A stretch of DNA of 19,636 nt from Psychrobacter sp. AH5 (GCF_040371085.1 NZ_JAMBMT010000004.1:1-19636); one strand, 5' to 3'. Shown: positions 6,593 through 12,765, counted from the stretch's first letter. Notes: generated from the letters alone by a model not told the origin. Numbers and translations: made by a program.

Positions 6593-6976
6593 TTATGCTG
6601 CTTGACTCAGCAATTGATCAGTAGAAAATCCGTATTCATAAGATACTTGTGTAGCCTTCTTTTTAATTTTAAGAGCTGTACCAATACTTCTTACCTCTAA
6701 GAAGTAACCTTTTTTTGAATTAGTACTGTCTAGAATCGTATTTACTTTATCTACTGAAAAGCGTGAAAGGATATTTTTATAATTATTAGGACTAGTATAG
6801 CTATCATGGTCGCTCAGAAAGCTACCAGAAGTAGATATAGAGCTTGTAAACTCATCTATATTTGGTCCTGTTGCGTGTTCTTGTAATTCTAAAAACTTAT
6901 CTAAAAAAACATCAGTATCCATGCTTTCTAATAAGTCTTTAGCCGACTTTAAGATAGCTTCATATTTATTATTCAT
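6593..6976 (-). CDS. Putative chaperone-dependent antitoxin of the TAC operon (CmdA-like position)
   Basis: I do not recognise the fold. The role is inferred from its place between an ART-like protein and a SecB-like chaperone, the A position of T-A-C operons. The 127-aa protein has an N-terminal helical part (about 1-33), a Ser/Thr/Asn-rich, probably disordered stretch (38-66), a middle part (67-105) and a tail with aromatic and hydrophobic residues, YEYGFSTDQLLSQAA (113-127). Such a tail could be a chaperone-binding segment and degron, and its final AA recalls SsrA-like ClpXP tags (inference). ATG 6976 has a good AGGTGAG at 6980-6986. There is no obvious HTH, so it may neutralise by protein contact and not act as the main repressor. 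Confidence 0.65.
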   Translation of the reverse strand: MNNKYEAILKSAKDLLESMDTDVFLDKFLELQEHATGPNIDEFTSSISTSGSFLSDHDSYTSPNNYKNILSRFSVDKVNTILDSTNSKKGYFLEVRSIGTALKIKKKATQVSYEYGFSTDQLLSQAA

Positions 6977-6990
6977 AATCTCACCTACAT

Positions 6991-7037
6991 TTTATAATTA
7001 GAATACACTGTGCTATGAAAAACCATGAAGTATTATA
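6991..7037 (-). promoter_or_regulatory. Internal promoter-like sequences ahead of the antitoxin and chaperone genes
   Basis: Read leftward, TTCATA (plus-strand 7014-7019), a 17-base spacer and TATAAA (6991-6996) make a plausible promoter. A perfect TATAAT (plus-strand 7032-7037) lies further up, without a well-spaced -35. Either would drive antitoxin and chaperone independently of the toxin. Confidence 0.45.
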
Positions 7038-7063
7038 GACACTACTGTAATTACACAATCTTG

Positions 7064-7660
7064 TTAAAATCGCAGTTTGAGTTTAGAGCAATGCCATTCA
7101 GGTGCGCTCAAAAGATTTTTGCCTTCTTCATAAACTACTAACTGATGTCTAGTAAAAGGTAAGATTTCTGATTTACCTTTTAAATAACTCAAGCCCTCAA
7201 TTTTTTTATTATTTATATCTTGAGACTTCATCGCTTTATAATTTAAAATTTTTTCATCTCTATAGAACTGGATAACCGTAGATACACTCACATTACTTAA
7301 TTCATCTTCAAGCTTACTCTTGTCTGTACGTGTTTTAGCATTACGTACTTTCTTAACTAAGTGTTCTTTATAATCAGACATTAACTTTCTAAAAAATAAG
7401 AGTGCTCCAGCATCTCCTACCAAGTCCAATAGATCATCTTTTTCAATATCTATCTGGAATTTTACAATAACATAACTGCCTAATCTTGGCTTAATTTGAC
7501 CCCAGATATGAGCATGATGATCGACATCAGTCCAAAAATAATACCCCTTACCTAACCACTCCGGATTGCCAGAATTGCTCTTAAAAGGAACTTTACTCAA
7601 TATTTCGTCTTTAGTTCCACGATTATCACAAGTATGAAAGCAAGTAATTGAGACAGTCAT
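7064..7660 (-). CDS. ADP-ribosyltransferase-like toxin of the TAC operon (CmdT-like)
   Basis: Predicted NAD-dependent ADP-ribosyltransferase. Near the N-terminus FHTCDN (H9) matches the His strand of the H-Y-[EDQ] ART class, and NPEWLGKGYYFWTD (32-45; Y40/Y41) matches the WLG-x-G-x-YF-W segment carrying the NAD-binding Tyr. The third position may be Q173 in RHQLVVYEEG or one of the following E178/E179. In CmdTAC the toxin ADP-ribosylates mRNA and blocks translation of infecting phage; whether this protein shares that substrate is not shown. The start is ATG 7660 (198 aa), with GGAA at 7667-7670. An in-frame ATG at 7678 would add 6 residues but has no ribosome site. The stop is 87 bases from the putative antitoxin ATG. 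No signal peptide. Confidence 0.72.
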   Translation of the reverse strand: MTVSITCFHTCDNRGTKDEILSKVPFKSNSGNPEWLGKGYYFWTDVDHHAHIWGQIKPRLGSYVIVKFQIDIEKDDLLDLVGDAGALLFFRKLMSDYKEHLVKKVRNAKTRTDKSKLEDELSNVSVSTVIQFYRDEKILNYKAMKSQDINNKKIEGLSYLKGKSEILPFTRHQLVVYEEGKNLLSAPEWHCSKLKLRF

Positions 7661-7791
7661 ACCTATTTCCAGCGTCATGAAAAAGAATATTTCGAATCAG
7701 AAGATCAATGAAGTTATTCAACCAAACAGTTGGTCAATATAAAGAAGTATATGTTTATTTACTATGAATATGGGTAGGAATTATGGATGAT

Positions 7792-7812
7792 ACAGTTACA
7801 GCATATAACTGT
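7792..7812. promoter_or_regulatory. Small inverted repeat in the TAC leader
   Basis: ACAGTTA (7792-7798) and TAACTGT (7806-7812) are perfect 7-base arms with a 7-base spacer, inside the long leader of the toxin gene. It could be an operator or an RNA hairpin; no T run follows on either strand that would make it a terminator. Confidence 0.3.
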
Positions 7813-7867
7813 CATTAATAGATTTAGCTTGTCCTAAACCTGATATACAGTCGGAAATTTTTTTAAT

Positions 7868-7895
7868 ATTCTAAGTTCTAGCTAGAACTTAGAAT
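7868..7895. promoter_or_regulatory. Perfect 28-bp palindrome just downstream of the TAC promoter
   Basis: The half-site ATTCTAAGTTCTAG (7868-7881) is followed directly by its exact reverse complement (7882-7895). It falls about 10-37 bases into the predicted leftward transcript. Neither strand has a T run after it in a terminator arrangement, so an operator, or a folded mRNA leader, is more likely. Confidence 0.6.
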
Positions 7896-7911
7896 CACTT
7901 TATGTGCTGTT

Positions 7912-7940
7912 AGTATAGTTTAAAGCACTCACTATAACAA
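7912..7940 (-). promoter_or_regulatory. Predicted sigma70 promoter of the TAC operon
   Basis: Leftward: TTGTTA as -35 (plus strand 7935-7940), an exact 17-base spacer, TATACT as -10 (plus strand 7912-7917). The start would be near 7905, giving a leader of about 245 bases before ATG 7660. The rest of 7941-8101 holds AT-rich sequence and the TTACCATGGTAA palindrome, with no gene that I can support and no clear mobA terminator. Confidence 0.55.
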
Positions 7941-7997
7941 ACCTATTAAGTTTAAATAGATCTAAGATAGACTAAAAAGACCTAAAAGCAACTCAAG

Positions 7998-8009
7998 TTA
8001 CCATGGTAA
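7998..8009. promoter_or_regulatory. Palindrome TTACCATGGTAA downstream of mobA
   Basis: A perfect 12-base palindrome 92 bases after the mobA stop. It differs only in the central two bases from TTACCTAGGTAA at 9593-9604 in front of mobC. Function unknown. Confidence 0.35.
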
Positions 8010-8101
8010 ATTGCGCTTTATATACACCCTAGAGATAGTATCGCTATTAAATTACTTAGCCTATTAACTAATGATCGAAGGTACAAGTCTTAGTCAGGCT
8101 A

Positions 8102-9232
8102 TCAAAACCCTGGTCTAAAACTCGGCCTATAAGTTTCTGCTGGAGAGGGTTTAGCTGCTTCCAGCTCCTGTTTAACCGTTTTATCTGCTGCCAACGCCTC
8201 AGGTGTGGTTGAACTATTATACCTTTCCTGATGATAAGCCTCTTTTATTTCTATCCCAGTGGCTAAGTGCTGCTCATCTAACTGCTGGCGCTTGTCTCTG
8301 CTAAATGGATGGTCGTACGCAGAATGATCTTCTTCTTTCGCATCTGGTTCAAATTGATAACCATCAAACTCTTTTTCAAACATACCGCCTTTGAGTCTAA
8401 CGCCCATTGGCTTGCCATTCTTATCAGTTAGCTTATCGCTTGTCACCGATAACGTCTTCTCGCTATTACCTCGATTAATCTTTAAGCCCCAATGCTCCAG
8501 CTGACATATCACCCTTCGACGATTCATAGTGATACCATTTTGCCAATCCAGTAACAGACGACGTTTAATCGCTTCCTCCAATAGCTTACGGTTAGGAGGA
8601 TTGGCGATAGTCTCCTCGTCCTTATCAGCATCCTTTTTCGTATACGCCTTTACATCAAAAGGCGTAGGGCGTGGGGCATTACTGCTGTATGGGTTCACTA
8701 AGCGTTTGCATTTAGGATCATTAGGATCACTCAACGGCTCACCCTTAATGGTTTTTATTTCTGAATTGATAATATTTTTCCAAGCGTTAACCCTTTTTTG
8801 GTCTGCCGGCTCATAGTACGGCTGAAAAGACTTACCTGATCGCAGTTCCTGACAGGGAATTACAAAGTTTAGCTCCAGTCGTCCGACAGGATGAGCGTCA
8901 TCAATGTCTTTATCCGCATGCTCAACCCATAGAATATCGTACTGATCACTCTCTAAACCGCAGAATATGACCGCTTCAAACTCCTGCATAATGCGCTTTT
9001 TATCGGATTCGCTAATCTCATCCGCACGTTCACTAAAAGATAAGTACCCTGACTTATATTTATTCTTGTGAGAGGTGGTATTAATTAAGTGCTCAGTGAG
9101 CACAGGATCGCCGTACAGCACTTTTGCATACGATCTAGGCACCAAAGTACCCTTACTCCCTTTCTCTTTAAGAAGGTAGTCTAAAACGCCACTCGCTTTG
9201 CCCTTACCATGCTTAGAGAACTTAACAATCAT
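8102..9232 (-). CDS. mobA: MobA relaxase, ColE1-type (MOBP5/HEN family)
   Basis: Nicks oriT, stays bound to the 5' end through a tyrosine and leads the strand into the recipient through another plasmid's conjugation machinery. The N-terminus IVKFSKHGKGKASGVLDYLLKE, the KYKSGYLSFSE segment, GRLELNFVIP and FQPYYEPADQKRVNAWK are hallmarks of ColE1-type MobA. From ATG 9232 the catalytic Tyr is residue 19, as in ColE1. The frame also offers GTG 9235, but the ATG is better spaced from GAGGG (9239-9243). The HEN signature is altered: EHADK and GRLELN are separated by DIDDAHPV. The start overlaps mobC, implying coupled translation. At 376 aa it looks complete for a short MobA, with a charged C-terminal region. 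Confidence 0.92.
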   Translation of the reverse strand: MIVKFSKHGKGKASGVLDYLLKEKGSKGTLVPRSYAKVLYGDPVLTEHLINTTSHKNKYKSGYLSFSERADEISESDKKRIMQEFEAVIFCGLESDQYDILWVEHADKDIDDAHPVGRLELNFVIPCQELRSGKSFQPYYEPADQKRVNAWKNIINSEIKTIKGEPLSDPNDPKCKRLVNPYSSNAPRPTPFDVKAYTKKDADKDEETIANPPNRKLLEEAIKRRLLLDWQNGITMNRRRVICQLEHWGLKINRGNSEKTLSVTSDKLTDKNGKPMGVRLKGGMFEKEFDGYQFEPDAKEEDHSAYDHPFSRDKRQQLDEQHLATGIEIKEAYHQERYNSSTTPEALAADKTVKQELEAAKPSPAETYRPSFRPGF

Positions 9233-9587
9233 CACTATCCCTCGCGGCTACCTTTGAGTATTCGATACTGGTCTCTATCAGCACATGTAGCTGTTCCCTA
9301 ATCGCTTTAACCTCACTCAAAACCTCGGCATCGACTTGCTTTTCGGTATTCACATGCTTGGTTAGCTGATTAAGATTACTGCCAATCCTACCCAACTGGC
9401 GCACTAATTCAGGATCAACTGACTTAACAGGAGTAACCCCTAATGCCAATCCTCGTAACCAACTGGCCACCGTATTTTCACGATTCCTTTTTTTTATCTC
9501 AGCAAGTTCGTAGTCATTGACGCGAATTGCAATCTCTCTATTTCGCTTGGCTCTCTTGTCAAGAACGGCAGTTTTTGGCTCAATCAT
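9222..9587 (-). CDS. mobC: MobC mobilisation accessory protein
   Basis: Relaxosome protein that binds oriT and helps MobA reach the nick site. Residues 17-40 (EIAIRVNDYELAEIKKRNRENT) look like a ribbon-helix-helix DNA-binding part. VRQLGRIGSNLNQLTKHVN (62-80) is the diagnostic MobC motif, followed by a helical C-terminus. Length (121 aa) is normal. ATG 9587 has AGGT at 9597-9600, and this ribosome site lies inside the palindrome TTACCTAGGTAA (9593-9604), which could be an operator. It overlaps the mobA start by about 11 bases, and oriT lies immediately upstream. Confidence 0.9.
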   Translation of the reverse strand: MIEPKTAVLDKRAKRNREIAIRVNDYELAEIKKRNRENTVASWLRGLALGVTPVKSVDPELVRQLGRIGSNLNQLTKHVNTEKQVDAEVLSEVKAIREQLHVLIETSIEYSKVAARDSDDC

Positions 9588-9592
9588 AACGA

Positions 9593-9604
9593 TTACCTAG
9601 GTAA
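9593..9604. promoter_or_regulatory. Palindrome TTACCTAGGTAA overlapping the mobC ribosome site
   Basis: A perfect 12-base palindrome containing the mobC Shine-Dalgarno sequence. A protein bound here would block mobCA expression. A sister site, TTACCATGGTAA, lies at 7998-8009. Confidence 0.4.
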
Positions 9605-9619
9605 GAGTTTTTGGGGGTT

Positions 9620-9638
9620 TTAAGGGGTCTCCCCTTAA
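9620..9638. repeat. GC-rich inverted repeat beside oriT
   Basis: TTAAGGGG (9620-9627), loop TCT, CCCCTTAA (9631-9638): a perfect 8-base stem abutting the left arm of the oriT hairpin. It may be a relaxosome or regulatory structure of the mobCA leader. Confidence 0.45.
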
Positions 9639-9715
9639 CCAGCTCACATGAGGGATAGGATAATTATTACGTAGTAATAAATAGCCCCCTCTTGTGACTG
9701 CTGGCTTAATATATC
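9639..9715 (+). other. oriT: Origin of transfer (oriT) with ColE1-type nick core
   Basis: CCAGCTCACATGAGGG (9639-9654) and CCCTCTTGTGACTGCTGG (9687-9704) form a long imperfect inverted repeat. Between them is the smaller hairpin TTATTAC-GTA-GTAATAA (9664-9680). The right arm ends in CTGG, followed by CTTA (9705-9708), which matches the ColE1-superfamily nick core CTGG/CTTA as I remember it. Nicking the plus strand between 9704 and 9705 would send rep in first and mobCA last, the usual order. Confidence 0.7.
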
Positions 9716-9735
9716 TTATCATACAATCTATATTT

Positions 9736-9854
9736 GGCTGTACCTAATTGGAAATAAATGACTGTACCTATAGATTGTCTATTGTGTGTACCTACATAAG
9801 GTAAATGGCTGTACCTATGGTAACATTATTGTCTGTACCTATTCTAAAAGTGAG
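9736..9854. repeat. Second direct-repeat array, CTGTACCTA core, 23-24-bp period
   Basis: The core TGTACCTA occurs at 9739, 9763, 9787, 9810 and 9834 (spacings 24, 24, 23, 24). The fuller consensus is G-N-C-TGTACCTA, with the third copy reading GTG. The array lies between oriT and the unrecognised gene at 9865 and spans the unit junction. The same array is cut by the window ends (19554-19636 plus 13-36). It could be operator sites of the gene that follows, or a second set of iterons. Confidence 0.75.
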
Positions 9855-9864
9855 TGAGTTATTT

Positions 9865-10257
9865 ATGGATAAGAGACGTAGGAATATGCAACGTTACAAT
9901 GCGGTACGTTCTGCTCGAGTTGAAGCCATGATTGAGTTCTTAAAAGATATCGATTTTGGTGGTACTGAACTTTGCCAACTTGGTATAGAAGACGGGTATA
10001 GGTTAGAACGTGAAATTAACTCTTATAGAGCTATGCAAATAGCTAGGTACTTTGGAGTTAATGTCAGTAAATCAAAATTAACTCAATTCTCTAAACCTAA
10101 AGATCATAGATACGATTTTACTGCTGACCAACTAATGGGTTATATCAATGAGCATTATGATGAGCTAATGAATTACTGGGAGTGGTTTGTACAACCAGCT
10201 ATACGTAAAGCTAGAGAGAAGTATCCTACTGAAGAAGAATTAGAAAATAAGAAGTAA
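9865..10257 (+). CDS. Unrecognised 130-aa plasmid protein (second copy)
   Basis: Identical to the gene at 47-439. This copy has its full upstream region: the five CTGTACCTA repeats (9736-9854) end about 10 bases before ATG 9865. The open frame can be read back to ATG 9805, but that part only translates repeats 4 and 5, so ATG 9865 is kept as the start. Basic N-terminus, helical middle, charged end; function unknown. Confidence 0.6.
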   Translation: MDKRRRNMQRYNAVRSARVEAMIEFLKDIDFGGTELCQLGIEDGYRLEREINSYRAMQIARYFGVNVSKSKLTQFSKPKDHRYDFTADQLMGYINEHYDELMNYWEWFVQPAIRKAREKYPTEEELENKK

Positions 10258-10260
10258 AAG

Positions 10261-10298
10261 GTTTTTAATGTTTTTAATAGCTTTTAATAGCTTTTAAG
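10261..10298. other. Candidate DNA-unwinding repeats of the origin (second copy)
   Basis: Same GTTTTTAAT/AGCTTTTAAT repeats as at 443-480, left of the second iteron array. Confidence 0.5.
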
Positions 10299-10341
10299 TA
10301 AGCTGTATCCCTTACTGCTCAATACTTATAGGTTGTATAAG

Positions 10342-10445
10342 TATACGTTTATACACCCATAGATATACGTTTATACACCCATAGATATACGTTTATACAC
10401 CCATAGATATACGTTTATACACCCATAGATATACGTCTTTACAGC
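10342..10445. repeat. Replication-origin iterons (second copy)
   Basis: Repeat starts at 10342, 10364, 10386, 10408 and the degenerate 10430; identical to the 524-627 array. A true dimer would therefore carry two complete origins. Confidence 0.9.
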
Positions 10446-10466
10446 AACAGTATATTTATATACAAT
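10438..10466 (+). promoter_or_regulatory. Predicted rep promoter (second copy)
   Basis: TTTACA at 10438-10443, a 17-base spacer, TACAAT at 10461-10466, again overlapping the degenerate iteron. Confidence 0.6.
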
Positions 10467-10499
10467 ATAAAATTGAATGTATATAAATACGGATTTTAT

Positions 10500-11444
10500 A
10501 TGACAAAAACTAGCATAGTAAGCAAAGCTAATGCGTTTATTGAATCAGGCTATGCGATTAACTTAGTCGCTCAGCGTGTAATTATTTTAGCTATTATTGA
10601 AGCGAGAGAACAAGGAAGTATGTCTGAAATTGGAGGTATCCACCGTATCAGAGCGTCTGATTACGGGAAGCATTTTGAATGTGATAAAACTACTGCTTAT
10701 CGCTCACTGAAGTCTGCTTGTGAAAGTCTTTACGAAAGTGAGTTTGTTTGGACTGATAAGGATTCAAAGGGACGTGACAAGATAAATAAGTCCAGATTCG
10801 TGCAACGTGCTTCGTATAGTGAGGGCGGTGGGTATGTAGAGGTTATGTTTGGAAACGACGTTATTCCACTGATAACAAGACTTAGTGAAAAATATACAGA
10901 GTACGAGCTACAACAAATAAAAGACCTAAATAGCATCTACGCATTGCGTATCTTTGAAATATTAATGCAGTGGAGTAGTGTTGGTAAAACCCCTCCAATT
11001 ACAATTGAAAATTTACGTACTCGTTTGGGTATCGAAGAGCACCAATATAAAACTATGGGTAATTTTAAGAGTCGTGTCTTAGACCATGCTATTAATGAGA
11101 TTAATGATAATACAAATATTACAGCGACTTATGAACAGCACAAAGAAGGCCGTAGAATTGTTGGATTTACGTTCAAATTTAAAATAAAAACTAAGCCTGA
11201 GAAAGCGACAGGCATAAAGAGAGACGGTGATACGCCTGATATGCTGACTCCTTTAAAAATGACAGATAAACAAAAAGGTGTTTTTGCGACTAAGCTATCG
11301 AGAATGAGTGAGCTGGCTAACTATGCTAAGCAAGGTGAAGATTATAAAGCGTTTGCTGAGCGGATTGAGAATGAGCTATTGGATGAAAGTAAGCATGTTT
11401 TCTATATACCCTATCTTGATAAATTAGGTTTTAAAAATTCCTAA
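10500..11444 (+). CDS. repB: Rep_3-family replication initiator protein (second copy)
   Basis: Identical 314-aa initiator with two winged-helix domains. ATG 10500 is chosen over TTG 10473 because the predicted transcript begins at about 10473. It binds the iterons at 10342-10445 to start replication and probably represses its own promoter through the fifth iteron. Confidence 0.93.
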   Translation: MTKTSIVSKANAFIESGYAINLVAQRVIILAIIEAREQGSMSEIGGIHRIRASDYGKHFECDKTTAYRSLKSACESLYESEFVWTDKDSKGRDKINKSRFVQRASYSEGGGYVEVMFGNDVIPLITRLSEKYTEYELQQIKDLNSIYALRIFEILMQWSSVGKTPPITIENLRTRLGIEEHQYKTMGNFKSRVLDHAINEINDNTNITATYEQHKEGRRIVGFTFKFKIKTKPEKATGIKRDGDTPDMLTPLKMTDKQKGVFATKLSRMSELANYAKQGEDYKAFAERIENELLDESKHVFYIPYLDKLGFKNS

Positions 11445-11493
11445 ACCCATACTTCTTTTTTTTCTTTTATATACAACGATAAGGACTATAGCC

Positions 11494-11964
11494 ATGACTA
11501 CTGGTACATCAGAATTAAATACGCAGGATTTTATTGCAGAATTTGGGCAGCATGAGCTTGTAAATGATTTTAGCGAAGAAGCGATTAACGCTATTTTAAG
11601 CCAATATAACCGTGTAAAAAGCGAAAGCAACGACCCAGCATCTATTGCTTGGGAGCCGCTCTTTAATGACGCCCTAGAGTGGTGTGCTTCAGGTGTTGTT
11701 TATGAGCTTAGTAGCGAAGTAAGAGAACATACTAGCGAAATTATCAATATGGTTCGTACTGCTGATATTAGTATTAGTGCCGATGCGAAAGAGAAATTTG
11801 ATAACTTGGAACATGATTTAAGTGATGAGGAATTGCTACAATTTTTAAAGCCTGAGTTGATGAAATCAACTGATTATTTTAATAAGGTTGCAGCTATTCT
11901 AGCTCATGAAAATAACTTCACAAAACTTGATAACGGCAAGTATCTTATTTTAGGCGCTTACTGA
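11494..11964 (+). CDS. Unrecognised acidic protein downstream of rep (second copy)
   Basis: Identical to 1676-2146. 156 aa, acidic and mostly helical, with an AAGGA ribosome site at 11481-11485 and the same strand as rep. Function unknown. Confidence 0.7.
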   Translation: MTTGTSELNTQDFIAEFGQHELVNDFSEEAINAILSQYNRVKSESNDPASIAWEPLFNDALEWCASGVVYELSSEVREHTSEIINMVRTADISISADAKEKFDNLEHDLSDEELLQFLKPELMKSTDYFNKVAAILAHENNFTKLDNGKYLILGAY

Positions 11965-12036
11965 TTGGAATGAGGCAGTTAGTGAATTATAAGCATTTAT
12001 ATAGAATTTGGGATGACTTCCCAGCATCAGTTACAG

Positions 12037-12543
12037 TCAAAAGAACCACCGTTTTTTCTTCTTAGCCGTCGCGACGATTGAATCATCTTTTTTTTCTTGC
12101 TCTTGTTCAAGTGGCGGCTCATAGCTCATCTCAGCTTGCTTAAACTCTAGCAGCCTCACTTGTGCAAAGTCTTGGATACTGGCGTTGGCTTTTTCTAACG
12201 TTTTATTCAGCTGGCTTATCTGATCTTGGTAATTCGCTATCAGCTGTTTTTGATCGCTGACTTGTTGGCTGAGGTGTTCATTCTTGAGCTTTTCAAGCGC
12301 TAATAGGTGTTCAATATCCGTATTGTACTGAACACTTTGACTGTTCAGAGGTGTACTTTGAATAGTGTCCACTGAACGTTCAGTACGTTTTTTAGAAATG
12401 GGCTCACCAAACACGCGCAACATTTCTGAAACGTCTATTTTCTTATCTGCTGTTCTAGAAAGCTCACCATCATTGACCTTCTGATAGATCGTGGTTCTTG
12501 ATACACCCCATTCTTTTGCCGCTTTTGTCACCGATATGTTCAT
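12037..12543 (-). CDS. HTH plus coiled-coil plasmid DNA-binding protein (second copy)
   Basis: Identical to 2219-2725. N-terminal HTH, Gln-rich coiled coil (about 76-125) and KKKKRWFF tail: KfrA-like architecture. The GTTCA/TGAAC boxes in its gene and promoter (12307-12613) suggest that it binds its own locus. Confidence 0.8.
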   Translation of the reverse strand: MNISVTKAAKEWGVSRTTIYQKVNDGELSRTADKKIDVSEMLRVFGEPISKKRTERSVDTIQSTPLNSQSVQYNTDIEHLLALEKLKNEHLSQQVSDQKQLIANYQDQISQLNKTLEKANASIQDFAQVRLLEFKQAEMSYEPPLEQEQEKKDDSIVATAKKKKRWFF

Positions 12544-12613
12544 TGTTCACCTAGTGTTCAAGTACGTTTTTAGAAACTGTACAGTACAACTGTCCAGAAC
12601 GTTCAGTGAACAA
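12307..12613. promoter_or_regulatory. GTTCA/TGAAC box cluster and HTH gene promoter (second copy)
   Basis: Includes the palindromes ACTGAACGTTCAGT (12371-12384) and ACTGTACAGT (12576-12585) and the outer arms TTGTTCAC (12543-12550) and GTGAACAA (12606-12613). Confidence 0.5.
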
Positions 12614-12644
12614 CTATGGCACTAACTTAACTGGTAGGCAAATT

Positions 12645-12685
12645 AAAAAATTATCAGAGGCATCTGTACTTGTACAAATGCCTCT
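12645..12685 (-). terminator. Terminator of the restriction endonuclease gene (second copy)
   Basis: Same AGAGGCAT/ATGCCTCT stem with a T run in the leftward direction. Confidence 0.75.
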
Positions 12686-12765
12686 CAAAGCTACTAATCA
12701 ATTATAGTGCATCTACTGTTGGAATCTTTTTATAATAGAATACTTACTTATTTATAAGTGCCAGT

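Larger units (their letters stand above)
1..9818. repeat. First copy of the 9,818-bp plasmid unit
   Basis: The bases from 1 reappear from 9819 onward, and all gene coordinates differ by exactly 9818 between the two halves with identical translations. The unit begins within the CTGTACCTA repeat array: four of the five repeats lie at its right end (9736-9830) and the fifth at its left end (14-23). The linear ends are therefore an arbitrary cut in a circle. Confidence 0.97.

Noticed and set aside
8529..8816. 95-aa plus-strand frame inside mobA
   Set aside because: Shadow of the relaxase gene, which has strong family motifs in its own frame.
9805..9864. N-terminal extension of the 130-aa protein from ATG 9805
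   Set aside because: It would translate the CTGTACCTA repeats, and the repeat period of 23-24 bases is not constant in frame, as expected for DNA sites and not protein repeats.
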